Positions 31,504 to 40,262 of a stretch of DNA of 57,239 nt are shown here, in pieces (within the stretch, counting starts at the first letter, position 1; each line of letters begins with the position of its first letter). The notes below the pieces were generated by a model, which was not told the origin of the DNA, searched no databases, and was given only the letters and a program-made list of their open reading frames with translations. The stretch comes from Bacillus sp. (in: firmicutes). Lineage in GTDB: Bacteria; Bacillota; Bacilli; Bacillales; Bacillaceae. Made by a program: the position numbers and the translations under genes. Location of the stretch: contig JAPSLL010000026.1 in assembly GCA_031180805.1 (NCBI GenBank), forward strand, positions 1-57,239. The letters are read 5' to 3'.

Positions 31504-31531
31504 GAAAAACGCTTTGGGATTTGCCCAAAGC
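31504..31531 (-). terminator. Terminator after fin
   Basis: A perfect 8-bp stem (GCTTTGGG / CCCAAAGC, 31511-31531) is followed by GTTTTTC on the minus strand, two bases beyond the fin stop. Confidence 0.82.
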
Positions 31532-31533
31532 TC

Positions 31534-31764
31534 TTATTGAATAAAACGTTCATATTGATGAAGGTCGGGATTACGATTTAATGCATCCTGACAATCCTCA
31601 CAAATTGTTTTTATGTGAATATCACCATTTTGCTGATACGTTATCATCTCTTGTCTTTCTTCATTATTCAAGTGATCGAAGCCAAGCTGCTCACTCGTCA
31701 CTGATATATTATCAATGCTTCCTACCTTAACGCCACAGTGTCTACAATGATAATGCAGAGCCAT
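31534..31764 (-). CDS. fin: Anti-SigF factor Fin
   Basis: A 76-residue zinc-ribbon protein with two cysteine pairs, C7/C10 (CRHC) and C55/C58 (CEDC). In B. subtilis Fin (YabK) is made under SigF and SigG in the forespore. It binds RNA polymerase to help the switch from SigF to SigG. AGGAGG precedes the ATG. Its own SigF-type promoter lies immediately upstream, and it stands between pth and mfd. Confidence 0.93.
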   Translation of the reverse strand: MALHYHCRHCGVKVGSIDNISVTSEQLGFDHLNNEERQEMITYQQNGDIHIKTICEDCQDALNRNPDLHQYERFIQ

Positions 31765-31794
31765 ATGTACCTCCTGAAAAAGGTTATTTATTGC

Positions 31795-31824
31795 TAGTAT
31801 GTACGTTTTACAGGAATGATATAC
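31795..31824 (-). promoter_or_regulatory. SigF-type promoter of fin
   Basis: GTATA (31820-31824), 15 bases and GTACATACTA (31795-31804) match the SigF pattern GYATA-N15-GGnnAnAnTR with a single mismatch. The transcript would start about 25 bases upstream of the fin ATG. Confidence 0.75.
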
Positions 31825-31905
31825 ATATGAGCTACTCTATCAAATAAAGACTATAAGAGTTCCTTCACTATATGTTTTATTATTGAATATGCCTTATTAT
31901 TCCGT

Positions 31906-32466
31906 TTAATTAAACTCATTCATTACTTGAGTAAATGGAGATGATGCTACCCATTTTTCACAAGCATTTGCTGAACGATTTATTGTATCAATCAGGTCAG
32001 CTTGTTCTTCTTCTGTAAAGCGACCTAATACATAATCAGTTATCTTCATCCCATTTTTCGGGCGATCAATACCTATACGAATACGATTAAATTCCTGTGT
32101 TGCCAAATGTAAAATCATTGATTTAATTCCATTATGGCCACCTGCACTGCCCTTAGTTCTTAATCTAATTTTCCCTACAGGCAAATCAAGGTCATCATAA
32201 ATTACAACGATTTCATCATTGTCTATATCATAGTAATCCATTAAAGGACGTATGCATTCTCCTGATAAATTCATATAAGTAAGTGGTTTTAATAATATGA
32301 CTTTCTCCCCTGAAATATGACCCATTCCATATAACCCATTAAATTTTTGGCGATCTAGCGGGATCGATAATTCTTTTGCGAGCTTATCAATAACCATAAA
32401 ACCTACATTATGTCTTGTATGTTCATATTGTTTACCAGGGTTCCCTAGACCAACTATAAGTTTCAT
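31906..32466 (-). CDS. pth: Peptidyl-tRNA hydrolase
   Basis: A 186-residue enzyme that frees tRNA from prematurely released peptidyl-tRNA (spoVC in B. subtilis). The N-terminal [18 protein letters not shown] carries the catalytic histidine (His19), and the conserved [18 protein letters not shown] and GSAGGHNG motifs follow. TTAGGAGGG precedes the ATG. It lies downstream of ctc but across a 365-base gap holding repeats. Confidence 0.96.
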   Translation of the reverse strand: MKLIVGLGNPGKQYEHTRHNVGFMVIDKLAKELSIPLDRQKFNGLYGMGHISGEKVILLKPLTYMNLSGECIRPLMDYYDIDNDEIVVIYDDLDLPVGKIRLRTKGSAGGHNGIKSMILHLATQEFNRIRIGIDRPKNGMKITDYVLGRFTEEEQADLIDTINRSANACEKWVASSPFTQVMNEFN

Positions 32467-32543
32467 ATCGAAACCCTCCTAATTCTGTATCTATTATAAA
32501 AAATACATTTATGATAGCATTAATAAACCTTACTACTATTATT

Positions 32544-32573
32544 ATATAACATTAGCACAAAAAGAAGTGTCAA
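32544..32573 (-). promoter_or_regulatory. Possible SigA promoter of pth
   Basis: TTGACA (32568-32573), 18 bases and TTATAT (32544-32549) lie about 80 bases upstream of pth. The -35 lies in a partial second copy of the AAGTGTCA motif that forms the adjacent inverted repeat. Confidence 0.5.
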
Positions 32574-32580
32574 TAAATGA

Positions 32581-32649
32581 AAGTGTCAGTACCCATTATC
32601 ATTTGTAGAAAATCGTTCTACATAAGACATCCTTTGAGAACTGACACTT
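32581..32649. repeat. Nested inverted repeat between ctc and pth
   Basis: A perfect 10-bp outer inverted repeat (AAGTGTCAGT 32581-32590, ACTGACACTT 32640-32649) encloses a second perfect hairpin (TGTAGAA 32604-32610, TTCTACA 32616-32622). There is no T-run long enough to make it a standard terminator. Confidence 0.7.
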
Positions 32650-32689
32650 ATTGTCTTCTTTTTCAAATCATTTGTTTAAAGCAGTTTTG

Positions 32690-32824
32690 TAAGTGTTATA
32701 GCTATTTGGCTAAGTAGCATAGTGTGTGGAAAATTTCAGTCAGGGTTTTTCGACGTATCCGCCGCTTAAGACACACTGTTTTGCATGCAAGAGTTTCACT
32801 TAGCTCCAATCAACCATAAACCCG
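32690..32824. repeat. Partial intergenic repeat copy 2
   Basis: The right end shares AGTTTCAC and the 14-base CTCCAATCAACCAT with the right end of the repeat at 11911-12130. The left half is much diverged and its boundary is uncertain. It is probably a decayed copy. Confidence 0.4.
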
Positions 32825-32831
32825 TTTTGTA

Positions 32832-33449
32832 TTATTCCTCGCGTCCTTCTTCATTTGTAGGAGTTCCTGGTTCTTGTTCCTCACCGCTATCAATTTCTTC
32901 CTCCTGCTGTGGTGGAAGGATGGACGCAATTACTAAATCCCCATCCTGAATGAATGTGTAGCTTCCATTTTTCACTACATCCTTCAATAAAAGCGCCTCA
33001 TTCACAGCTAAATTTGAAATATCAACCTCAATTATTTGAGGTATATCACCTGGTTTAGTACTTATTGTAATTTCATGAGTGGATTGCTGTAACACCCCAC
33101 CATCTTTCACACCTGGTGCCTCTCCAATTAACTGAATTGGGACATTTACTTCAATATCTGCTTTCATATCAACAATTTGAAAATCAACATGGATTACTTC
33201 GTTTTTTAACGGATCTGTTTGCATGTCTGATAGCATCACATTTTGAGAAGAACCATCAACATTTAAATCGATAATTGTATTCTTCCCTTCTTCTCGGATC
33301 GTTTTCAATAGCTGGATACTATCTATTGCGACAGGCTTGCTTTCTGTAGTCTTCCCGTAAACAATTGCTGGAATTTGTCCAGCCTCTCTAATTTTCCTTT
33401 TTGCCGATCTTGAAAATTCATGTCTATTAATCGCTTGTATTGTTGTCAT
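32832..33449 (-). CDS. ctc: General stress protein Ctc (ribosomal protein L25/TL5 family)
   Basis: A 205-residue protein with an N-terminal L25-type 5S rRNA-binding domain (about 1-90, RKIREAGQIPAIVYG) and the TL5-type C-terminal beta domain, ending in an acidic tail rich in Glu. It binds the large ribosomal subunit. In B. subtilis it is induced by SigB under stress. AGGAGG precedes the ATG. A SigB-like promoter lies just upstream, beyond the prs terminator. Confidence 0.95.
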   Translation of the reverse strand: MTTIQAINRHEFSRSAKRKIREAGQIPAIVYGKTTESKPVAIDSIQLLKTIREEGKNTIIDLNVDGSSQNVMLSDMQTDPLKNEVIHVDFQIVDMKADIEVNVPIQLIGEAPGVKDGGVLQQSTHEITISTKPGDIPQIIEVDISNLAVNEALLLKDVVKNGSYTFIQDGDLVIASILPPQQEEEIDSGEEQEPGTPTNEEGREE

Positions 33450-33487
33450 TACTACACCCTCCTACTCAATGTCTTCACCATAATGGT

Positions 33488-33513
33488 TTGCCCAAAAATA
33501 GGAAGGGATAAAC
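33488..33513 (-). promoter_or_regulatory. SigB-type promoter of ctc
   Basis: GTTTAT (33508-33513), 14 bases and GGGCAA (33488-33493) resemble the SigB consensus (GTTTAA and GGGTAT) at the spacing of the classic ctc promoter. The -10 has two deviations. Confidence 0.65.
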
Positions 33514-33526
33514 ATGATTACGCAAT

Positions 33527-33608
33527 ATAAAAAAGGCTTATTCCATCATAATTAAGTGACTGATTCGAATTGTTCAAATTCGAAGTCCTTATTATTTTAG
33601 GAATAAGC
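33527..33608 (-). terminator. Branched terminator after prs
   Basis: The outer stem GCTTATTCC / GGAATAAGCC (33535-33608) is closed far apart and followed by TTTTTT. Inside it sits a perfect separate hairpin TTCGAATT / AATTCGAA (33564-33584). It ends the glmU-prs unit just before the ctc promoter. Confidence 0.75.
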
Positions 33609-33617
33609 ATTATTTTA

Positions 33618-34571
33618 TCAATCAAATAATAAACTTACAGATTGTTTTTCATGCACGCGAATAATCGCTTCACTAATTAAAGGTGCTACTGATAATTCAA
33701 CCAATTTGTCAATTCTTTTTTCCTCTGGCATGGCAATTGAATTCGTCACAACTAGTTCTTTTATTTTTGAATTTTGAATCCGCTCAATTGCTGGGCCTGA
33801 TAAAACAGGGTGTGTACAGCAAGCAAATACTTCTTTCGCTCCATTTTCCACAAGAGCATTTGCTGCTAACGTAATTGTCCCAGCTGTATCAATAATATCA
33901 TCGATTAGAATTGCTGTTTTTCCTTCAATGTTACCAACAATATTCATCACTTCAGCTACATTCGGTCTTGGACGTCTTTTGTCAATAATCGCAATTGGAG
34001 CTTTCAATTTATCAGCTAGTTTACGCGCACGTGTTACACCACCATGGTCTGGAGAAACAATGACAATGTCCTCTAAATTTTTCTCAAGGAAATATTCTCC
34101 TAAAATTGGTACACCCATTAAGTGGTCAATTGGAATATCAAAAAACCCTTGAATTTGCGGAGCATGCATGTCTAATGTAATAACACGAGTAGAACCAGCC
34201 GTTTCAATTAGATTTGCTACAAGCTTTGCTGTAATTGGTTCTCTCGCTCTTGCCTTCCTGTCTTGTCTAGCATATCCATAGTACGGAATGACAATATTAA
34301 TCGTTTTTGCAGAAGCACGTTTTAATGCATCTATCATGATTAATAGTTCCATCAGATGTTCATTAACAGGACCGCTTGTTGATTGAATAATGTATACATC
34401 ACAGCCACGGATACTTTCCTCGATGTTGATTTGAATCTCGCCATCACTAAATCGTGTGACAGAACTCTTTCCTAGGTCCACCCCTACAATATCGGCGATT
34501 TCTTTAGCTAGTGCTGGATTAGAGTTTAATGTGAATATTTTTAGATTTGAATCTCCATAGCGATTAGACAT
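33618..34571 (-). CDS. prs: Ribose-phosphate pyrophosphokinase
   Basis: The 317-residue enzyme makes PRPP from ribose 5-phosphate and ATP, feeding purine, pyrimidine, NAD, histidine and tryptophan synthesis. The catalytic [13 protein letters not shown], the flexible loop [17 protein letters not shown] and the PRPP-binding [11 protein letters not shown] are intact. The spacing from GGAGG to ATG is long (13 bases). It lies 19 bases downstream of glmU and is co-transcribed with it. Confidence 0.97.
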   Translation of the reverse strand: MSNRYGDSNLKIFTLNSNPALAKEIADIVGVDLGKSSVTRFSDGEIQINIEESIRGCDVYIIQSTSGPVNEHLMELLIMIDALKRASAKTINIVIPYYGYARQDRKARAREPITAKLVANLIETAGSTRVITLDMHAPQIQGFFDIPIDHLMGVPILGEYFLEKNLEDIVIVSPDHGGVTRARKLADKLKAPIAIIDKRRPRPNVAEVMNIVGNIEGKTAILIDDIIDTAGTITLAANALVENGAKEVFACCTHPVLSGPAIERIQNSKIKELVVTNSIAMPEEKRIDKLVELSVAPLISEAIIRVHEKQSVSLLFD

Positions 34572-34590
34572 GGTTAAGTGAAAACCTCCA

Positions 34591-35967
34591 TTAGGAATTT
34601 TTATTATTTATTCGGTCAGCATAATTCTCTTTATTTACTTGGCGTGCCCGCGCAATTGATAATGCTTTTCCTGGTACATCACTCGTAATTGTTGAGCCTG
34701 CAGCTACATATGCACCTTTACCGACTGTAACCGGTGCAACTAAATTCGAGTTACATCCAATAAATGCTCCATCCTCAATTTTCGTTAGGAATTTATTTTT
34801 CCCATCATAGTTAACAGTTATTGAGCCACAACCAAGATTTACATCAGAACCAACCTCTGCATCCCCAATATAACTTAGATGTGAAGCCTTACTTCCTTTA
34901 CCAATTGTTGATTTTTTAATTTCAACAAAGTTTCCGATTTTCACCTCATCAGAAATGGATGATAATGGACGAATATGTGCAAAAGGACCAATCGCTACAC
35001 GATTTCCAATATGACTGTCGTGTGCAACAGATTGTCGAATTGTTGTTTCATTTAATACAGTGCAATCCTTAATTTCACTATTTGGTCCGATAATACAATT
35101 CTCACCAATCGTCGTAGAACCAGAAATAATTGTACCTGGATAAATAACTGTATCACGACCTATTACTGCATCAGGAGAAATATATGTATTCTCAGGGTCG
35201 ATTAAAGTAACACCGTTTCTCATATGTTCAATGTTTATCCGACGTTTCATAATTTTTTCTGCTTGAGAAAGAGCAATTCGATCATTAACACCTAATGTCT
35301 CATCAAATGAATCTGTTTGATAAGCCGAAACTACCTTGCCTTCTTTTTTTAGGATTTCTATTACATCCGGCAAATAGTACTCTCCTTGAACATTATCATT
35401 AGAAACATTTGCTAATGCTTGAAATAATTCTTTATTATCAAAGCAGTATGTACCAGTATTTATTTCCGTAATACTTCTCTCTAATTCAGATGCATCTTTA
35501 TGCTCTACGATTTTTTCGACTGTTCCTTCATTATTACGAACAATTCGGCCATATCCAGTTGGATCATCAGCCTTAGCTGTTAAAATTGTTGCCTTCGCAT
35601 TTGTTTCTTTATGATGAGCTAATAAAGCTGACATTGTGTCAGAAGTAATAAGAGGTGTGTCACCGCATATTACAATTGTCGTTCCCTCTTCATTTTCTAA
35701 AAATGACGAAGCTTGCATAACAGCATGAGCAGTTCCTAATTGTTCACTTTGAAGTGCATATTCACTCCTATTCCCTAGCTCTGCTTTTACTTTTTCAGCA
35801 CCGTGCCCTACAACCGTTACAATTTTCGTCAAATCCAACTTTGAGACTTGGTCTAAAACATGCTGTACCATTGGCTTTCCACAAACAGGATGTAGTACTT
35901 TATAAAGGGAAGATTTCATTCGTGTACCTTGTCCTGCAGCTAAAATAACTGCGTACCGATTTTCCAT
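34591..35967 (-). CDS. glmU: Bifunctional UDP-N-acetylglucosamine pyrophosphorylase / GlcN-1-P acetyltransferase
   Basis: A 458-residue two-domain enzyme that makes UDP-GlcNAc for peptidoglycan and teichoic acid. The N-terminal uridylyltransferase (about 1-230) starts with [11 protein letters not shown] and has GDTPLI. The C-terminal left-handed beta helix of hexapeptide repeats (about 250-450) carries out acetyl transfer. GGAGG precedes the ATG. Unlike a simple spoVG-glmU operon, it has a terminator and its own promoter upstream. Confidence 0.97.
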   Translation of the reverse strand: MENRYAVILAAGQGTRMKSSLYKVLHPVCGKPMVQHVLDQVSKLDLTKIVTVVGHGAEKVKAELGNRSEYALQSEQLGTAHAVMQASSFLENEEGTTIVICGDTPLITSDTMSALLAHHKETNAKATILTAKADDPTGYGRIVRNNEGTVEKIVEHKDASELERSITEINTGTYCFDNKELFQALANVSNDNVQGEYYLPDVIEILKKEGKVVSAYQTDSFDETLGVNDRIALSQAEKIMKRRINIEHMRNGVTLIDPENTYISPDAVIGRDTVIYPGTIISGSTTIGENCIIGPNSEIKDCTVLNETTIRQSVAHDSHIGNRVAIGPFAHIRPLSSISDEVKIGNFVEIKKSTIGKGSKASHLSYIGDAEVGSDVNLGCGSITVNYDGKNKFLTKIEDGAFIGCNSNLVAPVTVGKGAYVAAGSTITSDVPGKALSIARARQVNKENYADRINNKNS

Positions 35968-36045
35968 TCATTTGGCCTCCATTTATTTATTTAAACCTTT
36001 TTAGCTACCTATTATTTAACGTTTCATGCGTTTTTATCCATAACG

Positions 36046-36074
36046 AATATATCTTAAAATAACCATCATTTCAA
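36046..36074 (-). promoter_or_regulatory. SigA promoter of glmU-prs
   Basis: TTGAAA (36069-36074), 17 bases and TATATT (36046-36051) lie about 80 bases upstream of glmU. In the rest of the 424-base gap up to the spoVG terminator I see no gene or other element. Confidence 0.7.
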
Positions 36075-36348
36075 GATAACAAATCTAAGTACATAATATT
36101 TCTAATTTTATCATAGTTTTTTATCTAAGATATCTTAATCCAATATTACCTTCTCGATTACAACAAAAATCATGGGGATGGGCTAATAAGGTGCATAAGA
36201 ATGGTAGCTGCTTTTCACTTGTATTATGCTCCTATGTTAAAGTAGGTCTCTAAATTTAAGAACTTTATATAATTACTGTGTAAGAAAAAAATTGGAGAAA
36301 GAGAATTAAGGTAGTAATTACTTATGGGGAGTTTAGTAGCAATCAAGT

Positions 36349-36382
36349 AAAAAAGACCTTGCAAATATATGCAAAGTCTTTT
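36349..36382 (-). terminator. Terminator after spoVG
   Basis: An 11-bp stem (AAGACTTTGCA / TGCAAGGTCTT, 36353-36380, one G-U pair) is followed by TTTT on the minus strand. Confidence 0.9.
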
Positions 36383-36391
36383 TCATTATTT

Positions 36392-36682
36392 TTAAGAAGC
36401 CCCAGCTTCTTCAAATTCAACTTCTAATTCACCTAATCGGTGATATTCTGCTAATACAGCATCTTGGATTTTTCCGCGTGTATTAGAATTAATAGGGTGT
36501 GCAATATCTCTGAACTCTCCATCCGGAGTACGCTTACTCGGCATCGCAACAAAGAGACCATTATTTCCATCAATAACACGTATGTCATGAACAACAAATT
36601 CATGATCCAACGTAATTGATGCAATCGCTCTCATACGACCTTCGGTATTTACGCGGCGCAATCTTACGTCTGTAACTTCCAT
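36392..36682 (-). CDS. spoVG: SpoVG, RNA-binding regulator
   Basis: A 96-residue protein of the SpoVG family ([52 protein letters not shown]). It binds nucleic acid and affects asymmetric septation and, in other Firmicutes, virulence and wall genes. I chose the ATG at 36680-36682, eight bases after AAGGTGG. The open frame extends eight codons upstream into that binding site. A consensus SigH-type promoter lies upstream. Confidence 0.97.
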   Translation of the reverse strand: MEVTDVRLRRVNTEGRMRAIASITLDHEFVVHDIRVIDGNNGLFVAMPSKRTPDGEFRDIAHPINSNTRGKIQDAVLAEYHRLGELEVEFEEAGAS

Positions 36683-36725
36683 TCTGTTCACCACCTTTTC
36701 CCCCATATGAAAAACCTTTGTTAAT

Positions 36726-36751
36726 AATTCAACGCATTTTTCCTTTTTCCT
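36726..36751 (-). promoter_or_regulatory. SigH-type promoter of spoVG
   Basis: AGGAAAA (36745-36751), 14 bases and GAATT (36726-36730) closely follow the known B. subtilis spoVG promoter (AGGATTT, 14 bases, GAATT). An AT-rich tract just upstream (36752-36790) is where AbrB binds in that species. Confidence 0.85.
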
Positions 36752-36844
36752 GCATAATTTGAAAATATTTTTAAAAATTCGGGTATTTAATTTAATATCA
36801 TACGAAATACAGCAAATGTGAAATTAGATAGTAAAGAAAGACAT

Positions 36845-36874
36845 AAAAAAAGCCAATCGGTATAAGATTGGCTT
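36845..36874 (-). terminator. Terminator after ridA
   Basis: A perfect 9-bp stem (AAGCCAATC / GATTGGCTT, 36850-36874) is followed by a run of T residues on the minus strand. It insulates spoVG from purR-ridA read-through. Confidence 0.9.
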
Positions 36875-36883
36875 AATCATTTT

Positions 36884-37258
36884 TTATTTAATTAATGCAA
36901 TAACTTCAATTTCCACAAGGGCATCTTTCGGAAGACGTGCAACTTCTACACATGAACGTGCTGGTTTATGTTCAGAGAAATATTGACCATACACCTCATT
37001 AAAGTCAGCAAAAGAATTCATATCCTTCAAGAAAACCGTCGCTTTAACTACTGTTTCTAAGGAAGCCCCAGCCTCTGAAAGAACCGCTTTTAAGTTTTTA
37101 AATACTTGGTGTGTTTGTTCAGCAATATCACCTGTTACCATTTCCCCTTGAGCTGTTAAAGGGATTTGCCCTGAACTATAAAATAAGTTGTTCACAATAA
37201 TCCCTTGTGAATATGGACCAATAGCTGCAGGTGCTTGATTTGTACTAACAATCTTCAT
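36884..37258 (-). CDS. ridA: RidA family 2-iminobutanoate/2-iminopropanoate deaminase
   Basis: A 124-residue YjgF/YER057c/UK114-family protein (yabJ in B. subtilis) that hydrolyses reactive enamine/imine intermediates made by PLP enzymes. GPYSQGI, the SGQIPL strand and the C-terminal [19 protein letters not shown] with the substrate-binding arginine are present. I chose the ATG at 37256-37258. It starts one base after the purR stop, with GGGGGAG inside the purR end, so the pair is coupled. Confidence 0.95.
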   Translation of the reverse strand: MKIVSTNQAPAAIGPYSQGIIVNNLFYSSGQIPLTAQGEMVTGDIAEQTHQVFKNLKAVLSEAGASLETVVKATVFLKDMNSFADFNEVYGQYFSEHKPARSCVEVARLPKDALVEIEVIALIK

Positions 37259-37259
37259 A

Positions 37260-38105
37260 TTATTCTCCCCCATCTTCATTTTCATCTTCAAATTGAAAAT
37301 AACTTCCAGGTTTTACTTCAATATGTTTTTCACGTGTATCGACTTCAGTTAGTTTAACTAATGAGATATACTCATCAACTAGTCTCTCTTCTACACCTTC
37401 TGTTTCAACCAATACACCTATTCCCGAAACATTAGCCTTGAATTCATCCAAAAGACTAATCATGCCATTAATCGTTCCACCAGCCTTCATAAAGTCATCA
37501 ATAATGAGTACGTTTGAACCCTCGGTTAAACTCCGTTTTGCTAGGAGCATCGTTTGGATTCGTTTAGAAGAACCGGAAACATAATTAATACTAACAGTTG
37601 AGCCCTCAGTTACCTTACTATCCTTCCTAACAATCACTACAGGAACATCAAGCTGGGCTGCTACCGCGTAAGCTAAAGTTATTCCTTTTGTTGCGACAGT
37701 CATAACTACGTCAATTTTTCGATTGCTAAATACTGTTGCAAACAATTTGCCAATTTTATTTACAATAGAAGGATTTCCTAGCAAATCCGTTAAATATAAA
37801 TATCCACCAGGCAGTAATCTTTCTGGTCTTGCCATTAATTCGCACAGCTCATCAATGAATTGCTTTGCTTCTTTTAATTCAACCTTTGGAATATACTTAA
37901 CACCACCTGCTGCTCCAGGTACAGTGAGTAACGTTCCTATTCCATGTTGCTCAAACGTCTCTTTTATGATTGTCAAGTCTTCGCTAATTGATGATTTGGC
38001 AGATTTATATTTCTCAGAAAAATAAGTTAATGGGACCAAAGAATGTGGATGATGAAGCAAGTAGTTTGTCATATCAACAAGACGACCACTACGTCGAAAT
38101 TTCAT
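37260..38105 (-). CDS. purR: Purine operon repressor PurR
   Basis: A 281-residue repressor with an N-terminal winged helix (about 1-73) and a phosphoribosyltransferase-like domain whose PRPP site is [13 protein letters not shown] (199-211). PRPP binding releases DNA, so it couples purine genes to PRPP supply. prs, which makes PRPP, lies three genes downstream. An acidic tail ([10 protein letters not shown]) ends the protein. GGAGG precedes the ATG, and one PurBox-like site lies at the start of the gene. Confidence 0.96.
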   Translation of the reverse strand: MKFRRSGRLVDMTNYLLHHPHSLVPLTYFSEKYKSAKSSISEDLTIIKETFEQHGIGTLLTVPGAAGGVKYIPKVELKEAKQFIDELCELMARPERLLPGGYLYLTDLLGNPSIVNKIGKLFATVFSNRKIDVVMTVATKGITLAYAVAAQLDVPVVIVRKDSKVTEGSTVSINYVSGSSKRIQTMLLAKRSLTEGSNVLIIDDFMKAGGTINGMISLLDEFKANVSGIGVLVETEGVEERLVDEYISLVKLTEVDTREKHIEVKPGSYFQFEDENEDGGE

Positions 38106-38121
38106 GAACGGCCAACCTCCA

Positions 38122-38134
38122 AAATCCGAATATT
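38122..38134. promoter_or_regulatory. PurBox-like site upstream of purR
   Basis: The plus strand reads AAATCCGAATATT, matching the PurBox AWWNCCGAACWWT at 12 of 13 positions. B. subtilis purR represses itself through paired boxes. I see only one good box here, 17 bases before the start codon, so the call is tentative. Confidence 0.45.
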
Positions 38135-38164
38135 ATTATAGTAAATATAACTTAATATCCGTAT

Positions 38165-39034
38165 TTAATCAAGGCTGTTTCGTTCCCCTAACATTCTTAC
38201 CGCAAAGACTTGGTCACAGAAGCCACGTAACCCATTATAAACCCTTGGTAATCTCGACTCATATTGAACTAAGCCAAAGACAGTCGGTCCACTTCCACTC
38301 ATTAAAACAGCATCCGCACCGAAACGTTTCATTTGCTCTTTAATATTTGCTACTTCTGGATACATACGCAATGTCACGCTTTCCAATACATTGCCCATAT
38401 GGTGACATATCTGCACATAATCACCGTTCTGAATTGCGTTAACCATTCCTTCGACATTTGGATGATTAATCGCATTAAGGTTAAGATTACGATAAACATC
38501 AGCTGTCGAGACTCCAATAGTTGGCTTAGCTAAAACGACCCAACAATGTGGTGGAGGGTTAATATGTTCAATAAGTTCTCCTCGACCAGTTGCAAGAGCC
38601 GTTCCCCCATACACACAAAACGCAACATCTGAGCCGATCTCTGAACCTAATTCAGCTAATTGTTCAAACGTTAATCCCAAATTCCATAAACGGTTTAACC
38701 CTCTCAGTGTAGCAGCTGCATCACTACTACCTCCTGCTAATCCAGCAGCTACAGGAATTGTTTTCGTAATAGAGATAGATACTCCTCTTTTAATTCCGTA
38801 ACGCTTTTTAAGCAACTTTGCAGCCTGATATGCTAAGTTCCTCTGGTCATCTGGAACAAATCGATTATGAGAAACGATTCGTATTTCATCTGTTGGCAAA
38901 TCGATCAATTCCACACGGTCAGCCAAGTCTATCGTTGTCATAATCATTTTCACTTCATGAAACCCATCCTTCCGTTTATGAAGGACATCTAATGATAAAT
39001 TAATTTTTGCCGGTGCTTTTTCTAAAACACGCAT
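38165..39034 (-). CDS. ispE: 4-diphosphocytidyl-2-C-methyl-D-erythritol kinase
   Basis: A 289-residue GHMP kinase of the MEP isoprenoid pathway. The substrate lysine (Lys10 in [12 protein letters not shown]), the ATP loop [11 protein letters not shown] (94-104) and the catalytic aspartate in IGSDVAF are present, with the C-terminal [18 protein letters not shown] precedes the ATG. An extended -10 sequence (TGGTACAAT at 39072-39080) with a poor -35 could be its promoter. Confidence 0.96.
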   Translation of the reverse strand: MRVLEKAPAKINLSLDVLHKRKDGFHEVKMIMTTIDLADRVELIDLPTDEIRIVSHNRFVPDDQRNLAYQAAKLLKKRYGIKRGVSISITKTIPVAAGLAGGSSDAAATLRGLNRLWNLGLTFEQLAELGSEIGSDVAFCVYGGTALATGRGELIEHINPPPHCWVVLAKPTIGVSTADVYRNLNLNAINHPNVEGMVNAIQNGDYVQICHHMGNVLESVTLRMYPEVANIKEQMKRFGADAVLMSGSGPTVFGLVQYESRLPRVYNGLRGFCDQVFAVRMLGERNSLD

Positions 39035-39227
39035 GTATTCACCTACTTTAACGAACTACAATTGTATCAACATTGTACCACAAAAGCAGGTAAAGTATTT
39101 CCTTTTTCGACAATTAGCGAATTTGCACATCTCTATATGAGATAGATTGGCTTTTGAACGTACAACCCTTCTTATGTAATTATTAGACATAATTTCTTTA
39201 TTAATACCTCGTTCGCTTGCGAATATA

Positions 39228-39282
39228 TAAAAAAGGGCTGACTTTTATTCACAACCTCGAAAAGTGAATAATCGTCAACCCT
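39228..39282 (-). terminator. Terminator after sspF
   Basis: A long interrupted stem (AGGGTTGAC and TTATTCAC with their complements, 39234-39282) is followed by TTTTTT on the minus strand. Confidence 0.85.
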
Positions 39283-39290
39283 ACCGCATG

Positions 39291-39476
39291 TTACTGATTT
39301 TTATTTTGCTCGGCAAGCTGCAGTTGAGCTAATTCAATTGCACGTTTTACCATATTTCCAGCATCTCGTGCTCGAATAGCTCCCCAGCCCTCTTCTTTTA
39401 CCGTTTCGTAAAACCCTAAGTCTTTTGCTAATTCATACTTAAAGCCTTCAGACATAATTCCACGACGTCTGCCCAC
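39291..39476 (-). CDS. sspF: Small acid-soluble spore protein SspF
   Basis: A 61-residue protein of the alpha/beta SASP-like SspF/SspH group: [20 protein letters not shown] and [19 protein letters not shown]. The family binds spore DNA or is a minor spore-core protein. I chose the GTG at 39474-39476, which gives the exact length and N-terminus of relatives. The Shine-Dalgarno (AAAGGA) is about 12 bases away, a long spacing. The TTG seven codons upstream lies at the binding site itself. Confidence 0.92.
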   Translation of the reverse strand: MGRRRGIMSEGFKYELAKDLGFYETVKEEGWGAIRARDAGNMVKRAIELAQLQLAEQNKNQ

Positions 39477-39565
39477 GACTGTAACACATCCTTTCAAAGG
39501 ATTAGCCTGGATTTTTAAAAGAAGAATAAAATCGCGGCATAACTATTATTTGTATAAGTTAAACA

Positions 39566-39594
39566 TTTTATGTGAAGATTCTGCTAAATTATCC
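39566..39594 (-). promoter_or_regulatory. Possible SigG promoter of sspF
   Basis: GGATA (39590-39594), 17 bases and CATAAAA (39566-39572) follow the SigG pattern GNATR / CATNNTA with one mismatch. The forespore SASP role of sspF makes SigG the expected factor. Confidence 0.45.
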
Positions 39595-39601
39595 GGTATA
39601 A

Positions 39602-39638
39602 AAAAGAAAAAACAGTAAACAAATTGGGTGTTTACTGT
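39602..39638 (-). terminator. Terminator overlapping the veg stop codon
   Basis: A perfect 10-bp stem (ACAGTAAACA / TGTTTACTGT, 39612-39638) is followed by TTTTTTC on the minus strand. The veg TAA at 39632-39634 lies inside the first arm. Confidence 0.9.
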
Positions 39639-39901
39639 CCACTAACCGCATATGTTCCTGTTGTATCTTCAAAAAAAGTTAATTGTACTGTTTCAGTTAG
39701 AACATCAGCATAGCTGTATGATACTCTCTCAAAAGAATTCTCATCTTGATCTAACTCAATAACAAAGACAGATGGATAGGTTTCTGCAAGCACACCACAG
39801 CGTTCTATCGTCTTTCTACGACCCCCGTTAGCTTTAAGGGTTAATCGTCTGCCAAGATTACCATCCAAGGACTTTTTAATATCCGTTAGAGTTTTTCCCA
39901 T
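39632..39901 (-). CDS. veg: Veg protein (biofilm-related, DUF1021)
   Basis: An 89-residue protein of the Veg family ([60 protein letters not shown]). In B. subtilis it is very strongly expressed in growing cells and stimulates biofilm matrix genes by opposing SinR; the mechanism is unclear. I chose the ATG at 39899-39901, six bases after GAGGTG. The open frame ten codons further up overlaps the promoter -10. Two strong SigA promoters precede it. Confidence 0.95.
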   Translation of the reverse strand: MGKTLTDIKKSLDGNLGRRLTLKANGGRRKTIERCGVLAETYPSVFVIELDQDENSFERVSYSYADVLTETVQLTFFEDTTGTYAVSGQ

Positions 39902-39922
39902 TGCATCCACCTCACTAAATTG

Positions 39923-39951
39923 ATTATACAACAGATACCCAGATAAGTCAA
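39923..39951 (-). promoter_or_regulatory. veg promoter, proximal (SigA)
   Basis: TTGACT (39946-39951), 17 bases and TATAAT (39923-39928). Transcription would begin only about 15 bases upstream of the start codon. Confidence 0.8.
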
Positions 39952-39962
39952 ATAAAATTTAA

Positions 39963-39992
39963 ATTATACCAATGTTATTTAACTACTGTCAA
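39963..39992 (-). promoter_or_regulatory. veg promoter, distal (SigA)
   Basis: A perfect TTGACA (39987-39992), 18 bases and TATAAT (39963-39968) lie 40 bases upstream of the proximal promoter. In the rest of the gap up to the yabG terminator I see nothing clear. Confidence 0.82.
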
Positions 39993-40227
39993 TAAATTAT
40001 TTTCAACAAAATTCTCATATTTCCTACACGTAGTCTTAGCTAACTTTTACTCAATTATGTATAAAATGAATATTTTTTTTATTTTAATGCTAAATATTCT
40101 CCTTTTCACGAAAAATCGCCGCATTTAAGCCGTTTACTATTCGATTTTTCAGAAAAACTGATTTAAACGACAAGACAAATATTTTTTTTTATTAAACGCG
40201 CCCATTAAATAATTTTTGATCATAAAA

Positions 40228-40258
40228 GAAAAAACCACTTATTTGCACTTAAGTGGCT
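40228..40258 (-). terminator. Terminator after yabG
   Basis: A 7-bp stem (CCACTTA / TAAGTGG, 40235-40256) is followed by TTTTTTC on the minus strand. Confidence 0.82.
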
Positions 40259-40262
40259 AAAT

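Noticed and set aside
39106-39114. A perfect 0A-like box (ATTGTCGAA) upstream of ispE
   Set aside because: It is a single short motif in AT-rich DNA; chance hits are expected in a window this size, and there is no known Spo0A link to ispE.
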